A stretch of DNA of 64,000 bases from positions 3,498,289-3,562,288 of the forward strand of contig NC_031479.1 in the NCBI RefSeq assembly GCF_000006565.2. The letters are read 5' to 3'. A model generated the notes under the pieces. The model saw nothing but the letters and a program-made list of their open reading frames with translations, ran no database searches and was not told the DNA's origin. Source of the DNA: Toxoplasma gondii ME49 (lineage: Eukaryota > Apicomplexa > Conoidasida > Eucoccidiorida > Sarcocystidae). The position numbers and the translations under genes are program-made. Of this stretch, positions 62,101-64,000 are shown piece after piece; positions within the stretch are counted from its first letter, which is position 1; every line of letters begins with the position of its first letter.

Positions 62101-63818
62101 TCTGTCTGCTCCGCTCCTGCCCCGCGTGAGCACGATGCAGAGAAACATGGTAATTCGTATTCAGTTCCACCGAGTCCATCCCACCAGACGCCACGGTCGT
62201 TGCCAGACGCAGGCCGCACAAACGAAGGGCAAAGCACCCCGGCATCGGGAACCTGCTGAGTCGAGAAGGGTGTCGTACGGACTACGCCAGGTCGCTTCTC
62301 GCTCTCTTCCCGCGCCGAGGAGGCGCACCACGCTTCGGTCGAGTTCAACGAAATCCTGGCCTCTTGGTCCTTCGGTGTGTGCCCCGCGTCAGTCCCCCTG
62401 CCATCGGGATGCTTCCTCGTCTCGGCGTCTCCCCAAATCCCGTCTCGATGTCTGGCGGAAGGGCCTGGGGCGCGGCGGCGCCTGCGGGCCATGGCGCCGT
62501 GTCTCCTCGCAATCGGCGCGCAGCCTTTGGGGTTCCACAGCACGACAATTGTCAGGCGCGAGAGCTCTAGAAGCACTTCTGCGTTCACGAGACCCCCTAC
62601 CGAGTATGCAGCGTCCTTCTCGGCGGGATGATGCGAGGAAGGACCTTCTTGCTCTGTACACTGTTCCTCTTCGTTCGCCAACCGACCGCGAGCGGCAGGA
62701 TCAGCTGCAGCTGTGTCCCGGTCAACGGGCGAATTGTCGGAGAGACTGCGCACGCTCTTCTTGCTCACCGCTCGTGCATAGGACGCTTCATCGTCGCTCG
62801 CAGTGCGTTTCCTTAGTCGTTGGAGAAGGCGACTTCTTTTTCGTCGCCCTTTCCTGCATTCGTCTTCGTTTCCAGACAGCGTTTCGCGATGTAACAAATC
62901 CAGTAATCTCCGGACCCCCCTCTCCTCGCCTCCTGGGCCCACTCGGCGGCAGTGCCCTACCAGCGTGCCACCTCCGGCCTCGCTTTCGTCCGTCTCTGAG
63001 CAACTTTCCGCCATTAGCAACCGTGTCAGAAGCTTCTCTGTCGACCTCCCTGCATGCGCCCCTTCTGCGTCGCTCGCTGGCAAATCCCGAGGTTCGAGCG
63101 AACTGAAAGGCGACGTTCCTGCCCCGTCTCCCGGAGACAGCAACACGCGTGGAACTGTCTGACTCCCTTCACCCCTGTCTCTGCCCGGCTTTTCTGTTTC
63201 CAAATCACGTTTTGCCCGCAACTCCTCGAGCGACGGCTCACGTCCGCTGGCGCGTCTTCCCGAGTCAGCGCTCGGGTGGCCCTCTGGCTCTCCCTGGCAT
63301 TTAGTCGGGTGAGAAGGCCCTTCTGCAGCGTCGCTCCCCCACCTCTGCAGGCCTCGGAACTCCTGCGCAGTCGCACATGCTCGCACAGAAGAAGGACCTG
63401 CGTCTGCGAGATTCGCGACTCTTCGGCTGTCTCCCCGAGAGAAGATAGACCGGAGGAGACGCCGAGACGAGACCCTTGCTCCTTCTCCAGGTGAACGAGG
63501 AACGTCGCTCTGTCGATACTGGGACGAAGATCCGTCGTCATCCTGAGTGATAGCACGCACGGTGCATGTGTGGCCTGCGTCTTGAGGAGACGGACATCCT
63601 GGCACTGGGGCAGGCCTTTTTCGCCTCGCCACATTTGATCCGGTGAGCGTGAAAAGCCGCTTCAGGCTGACGATTCTGCCCAGCTTCTGGCCACTCGGCT
63701 CAGGAACCAGAGGCTGTCTCTGGAGAGCTGAAGCGGCATCAGGTGTCAAAACTGGGTGCTGCTCCATCTCGCGTTCGCTGCGTCGAAGCAGGGAACGATG
63801 GACGCGTAACGATAGTCG
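29106..63818 (-). CDS. VPS13: Giant VPS13-family lipid transfer protein (5' part beyond right edge)
   Basis: Nine exons are visible, read right to left: 63818-59552 (an alternative acceptor gives 63853), 59208-55685, 55080-53177, 52066-50620, 50115-46741, 46214-43320, 42930-41536, 41098-38334 and 38184-29106. All eight introns are GT..AG and the phases close exactly, giving about 10,200 codons to the TGA at 29108-29106. Landmarks in order are a rod region with the family's EPWKWDISF motif, then LNVTVAPLVMDAF, SHR-BD/VAB-like modules (RLWNLTGQPLFVRI, RFTLVNNLSFDLWI), and a C-terminal region with IGNPLSLVTSFSAGTK, a PVRGVRQGGPVG amphipathic region and a PH-like segment (YVVATSELVLCIL). VPS13 proteins bridge membranes at contact sites and move phospholipids in bulk. 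This one is over twice the size of human VPS13 proteins because of long Ser/Arg/Gly/Pro-rich insertions. The N-terminal chorein domain is not in the window. The site of action in the parasite is unknown. Confidence 0.9.
38334..41098 (-). CDS. VPS13: VPS13 exon H
   Basis: 2,765 bases from acceptor GTGCATTCAG. It contains the clearest SHR-BD/VAB repeat: strands VRTVKLFAPFWVVNRHPEPI, then RTKIINVFSRFTLVNNLSFD, and the closing GVIHLASGRQMAFHP. In yeast and human VPS13 this module binds adaptor proteins. The donor is GTGAGC at 38333-38328, phase 2. Confidence 0.85.
41536..42930 (-). CDS. VPS13: VPS13 exon G
   Basis: 1,395 bases from acceptor TGCGTTTCAG. It starts VYRYLFDLASALGAKALLPH and ends VALAVTVYGKTRDFLSETDP then FFEIGIEAPLR, with an insertion between. 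Donor GTAAAC, phase 0. Confidence 0.8.
43320..46214 (-). CDS. VPS13: VPS13 exon F
   Basis: 2,895 bases from a pyrimidine-rich acceptor (TTGCTTCGACCAG). Mostly disordered and Ser/Arg/Gly-rich. Two segments, GGLLNLPLSWLLPRAFVASE and FEVEPLLLLPLKFLEEAL, look like the 'LxPGxxxPLxWL' strand that ends VAB repeats. Donor GTACGT, phase 0. A small extra exon in the preceding 526-base intron cannot be excluded. Confidence 0.78.
46741..50115 (-). CDS. VPS13: VPS13 exon E
   Basis: 3,375 bases. The acceptor is taken at GAGGCAAG (exon start 50115); an acceptor five bases earlier (50120) would shift the frame and soon stop. After a Pro-rich insertion come FTWLNVTVAPLVMDAFVETA (the family's L-N-V-N-I-T motif), YGPSFLVSNVFLNAF, LWNLTGQPLFVRILTW and, at the end, LQTFHLHLSSMVCVRNHSTV. 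These are VAB-like modules separated by insertions. Donor GTAAGT. Confidence 0.82.
50620..52066 (-). CDS. VPS13: VPS13 exon D
   Basis: 1,447 bases from acceptor CTGCCTTCAG. The first 400 or so residues are Ser/Arg-rich insertion. The end, SRLCLLVSVDVIHRSMTAEE followed by SVVEPWKWDISF, is the conserved VPS13 'W/EP(L/V)IEPW' region. Donor GTAAGC at 50619, phase 0. Confidence 0.85.
52417..52572. repeat. Three exact copies of a 52-base tandem repeat in a VPS13 intron
   Basis: Units start at 52417, 52469 and 52521 and are identical by eye (AATAATATTCACTTTGGTCG at the start of each). The array lies in the 1.1 kb intron between exons C and D (52067-53176), the longest VPS13 intron seen. Exact identity suggests a recent expansion, so copy number may differ between isolates. 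Confidence 0.95.
53177..55080 (-). CDS. VPS13: VPS13 exon C
   Basis: 1,904 bases from acceptor TTCTTGCAG. It opens with VSVSGDEVAHLSVLLVLLMG, then a long Ser/Arg-rich insertion. It ends with the strand pair VEVHLRMECIRVRIISIRVT and EDVNGTLAKR. Donor GTAAGA, phase 2. Confidence 0.8.
55685..59208 (-). CDS. VPS13: VPS13 exon B
   Basis: The phase-1 acceptor (ATGTTCAG) joins as MD-CSRRLLACVEEVM. The exon is 3,524 bases, dominated by Pro/Ser/Arg-rich insertions. Hydrophobic strands recur, for example VSLVHASVAFLSPPG and AGLLLCYTSELHDFSW. It ends in HVTLRVEVDVDPVS before donor GTAAGG, a typical strand of the VPS13 lipid-binding groove. Confidence 0.8.
59552..63818 (-). CDS. VPS13: VPS13 exon A (first in window)
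   Basis: About 1,420 codons. It begins at an acceptor with a strong pyrimidine tract (CTTTCTTCCAG) or possibly at 63853 (CTTGCAG); both keep the frame. Most of it is Arg/Ser/Glu-rich and probably disordered. Folded β-rod pieces appear as VLLELSRLTIVVLWNP and, at the end, FCFRSLEQSIKLVLQPY followed by RFLMDWEAAADFM, the usual end of a VPS13 rod repeat. Donor GTACGT, phase 1. Confidence 0.75.
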
Positions 63819-64000
63819 CTGGAAGAAAGATGAAGACGCCTCTCTCGAATCCACTGCAAGGTTTTGCGTGGATTGCTTGTGCAGACATGCTTCGGTGTCT
63901 GAAGGGAATCCCAGGACGTTTCTCTTCTCGTGTGCCCGCGAAGATCCCCAATCTGGATCTCCTCCTGGCAGAACGTCGCTTCTCCCAGATCGCCGGAGGG

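Overview
The window looks like nuclear DNA from a coccidian apicomplexan, most likely Toxoplasma gondii or a close relative such as Neospora or Hammondia. The base composition is balanced to GC-rich. There are many GCATGC/TGCATGC words, short GT..AG introns, and very large proteins with Ser/Arg/Glu/Gly-rich insertions. GATA, CA and TA microsatellites sit in introns. Every gene call below rests on family motifs that join in frame across GT..AG splice sites. No search was run, so the species call is an inference.

Layout. (1) Bases 66-10039, minus strand: a seven-exon gene (3' end beyond the left edge) for a CLEC16A/Ema/GOP-1 family protein with an FPL domain. Its splice phases close exactly and its N-terminus aligns almost without gaps to animal CLEC16A as I recall it. 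(2) Bases 10040-15917: about 5.9 kb without a confident gene. It holds a TGCATGCATGC motif, three diverged 68-base repeats and several protein-like short ORFs that may be an unannotated gene or decayed coding DNA. (3) Bases 15918-25940, plus strand: a 13-exon (possibly 14-exon) gene for a DDHD-domain, PA-PLA1-type phospholipase of about 1,473 residues. (4) Bases 26834-27499, plus strand: a small secreted protein with one Kazal-like domain that lacks one canonical cysteine. (5) Bases 27500-29105: a convergent intergenic region with a strong GC hairpin. (6) Bases 29106 to the right edge, minus strand: the C-terminal more than 10,000 residues of a giant VPS13-family bridge-like lipid transfer protein. 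Nine exons are visible and the N-terminal chorein domain lies off the right edge.

Working together. Three of the four genes belong to membrane and lipid-homeostasis families: VPS13 (bulk lipid transfer at contact sites), DDHD PA-PLA1 (phospholipid hydrolysis on ER/Golgi membranes) and CLEC16A (endosome/lysosome trafficking, mitophagy). Their proximity may be chance, since apicomplexan genes are not arranged in operons. The Kazal protein is probably an unrelated secreted protease inhibitor. I found no tRNA, rRNA, CRISPR array or intact mobile element.
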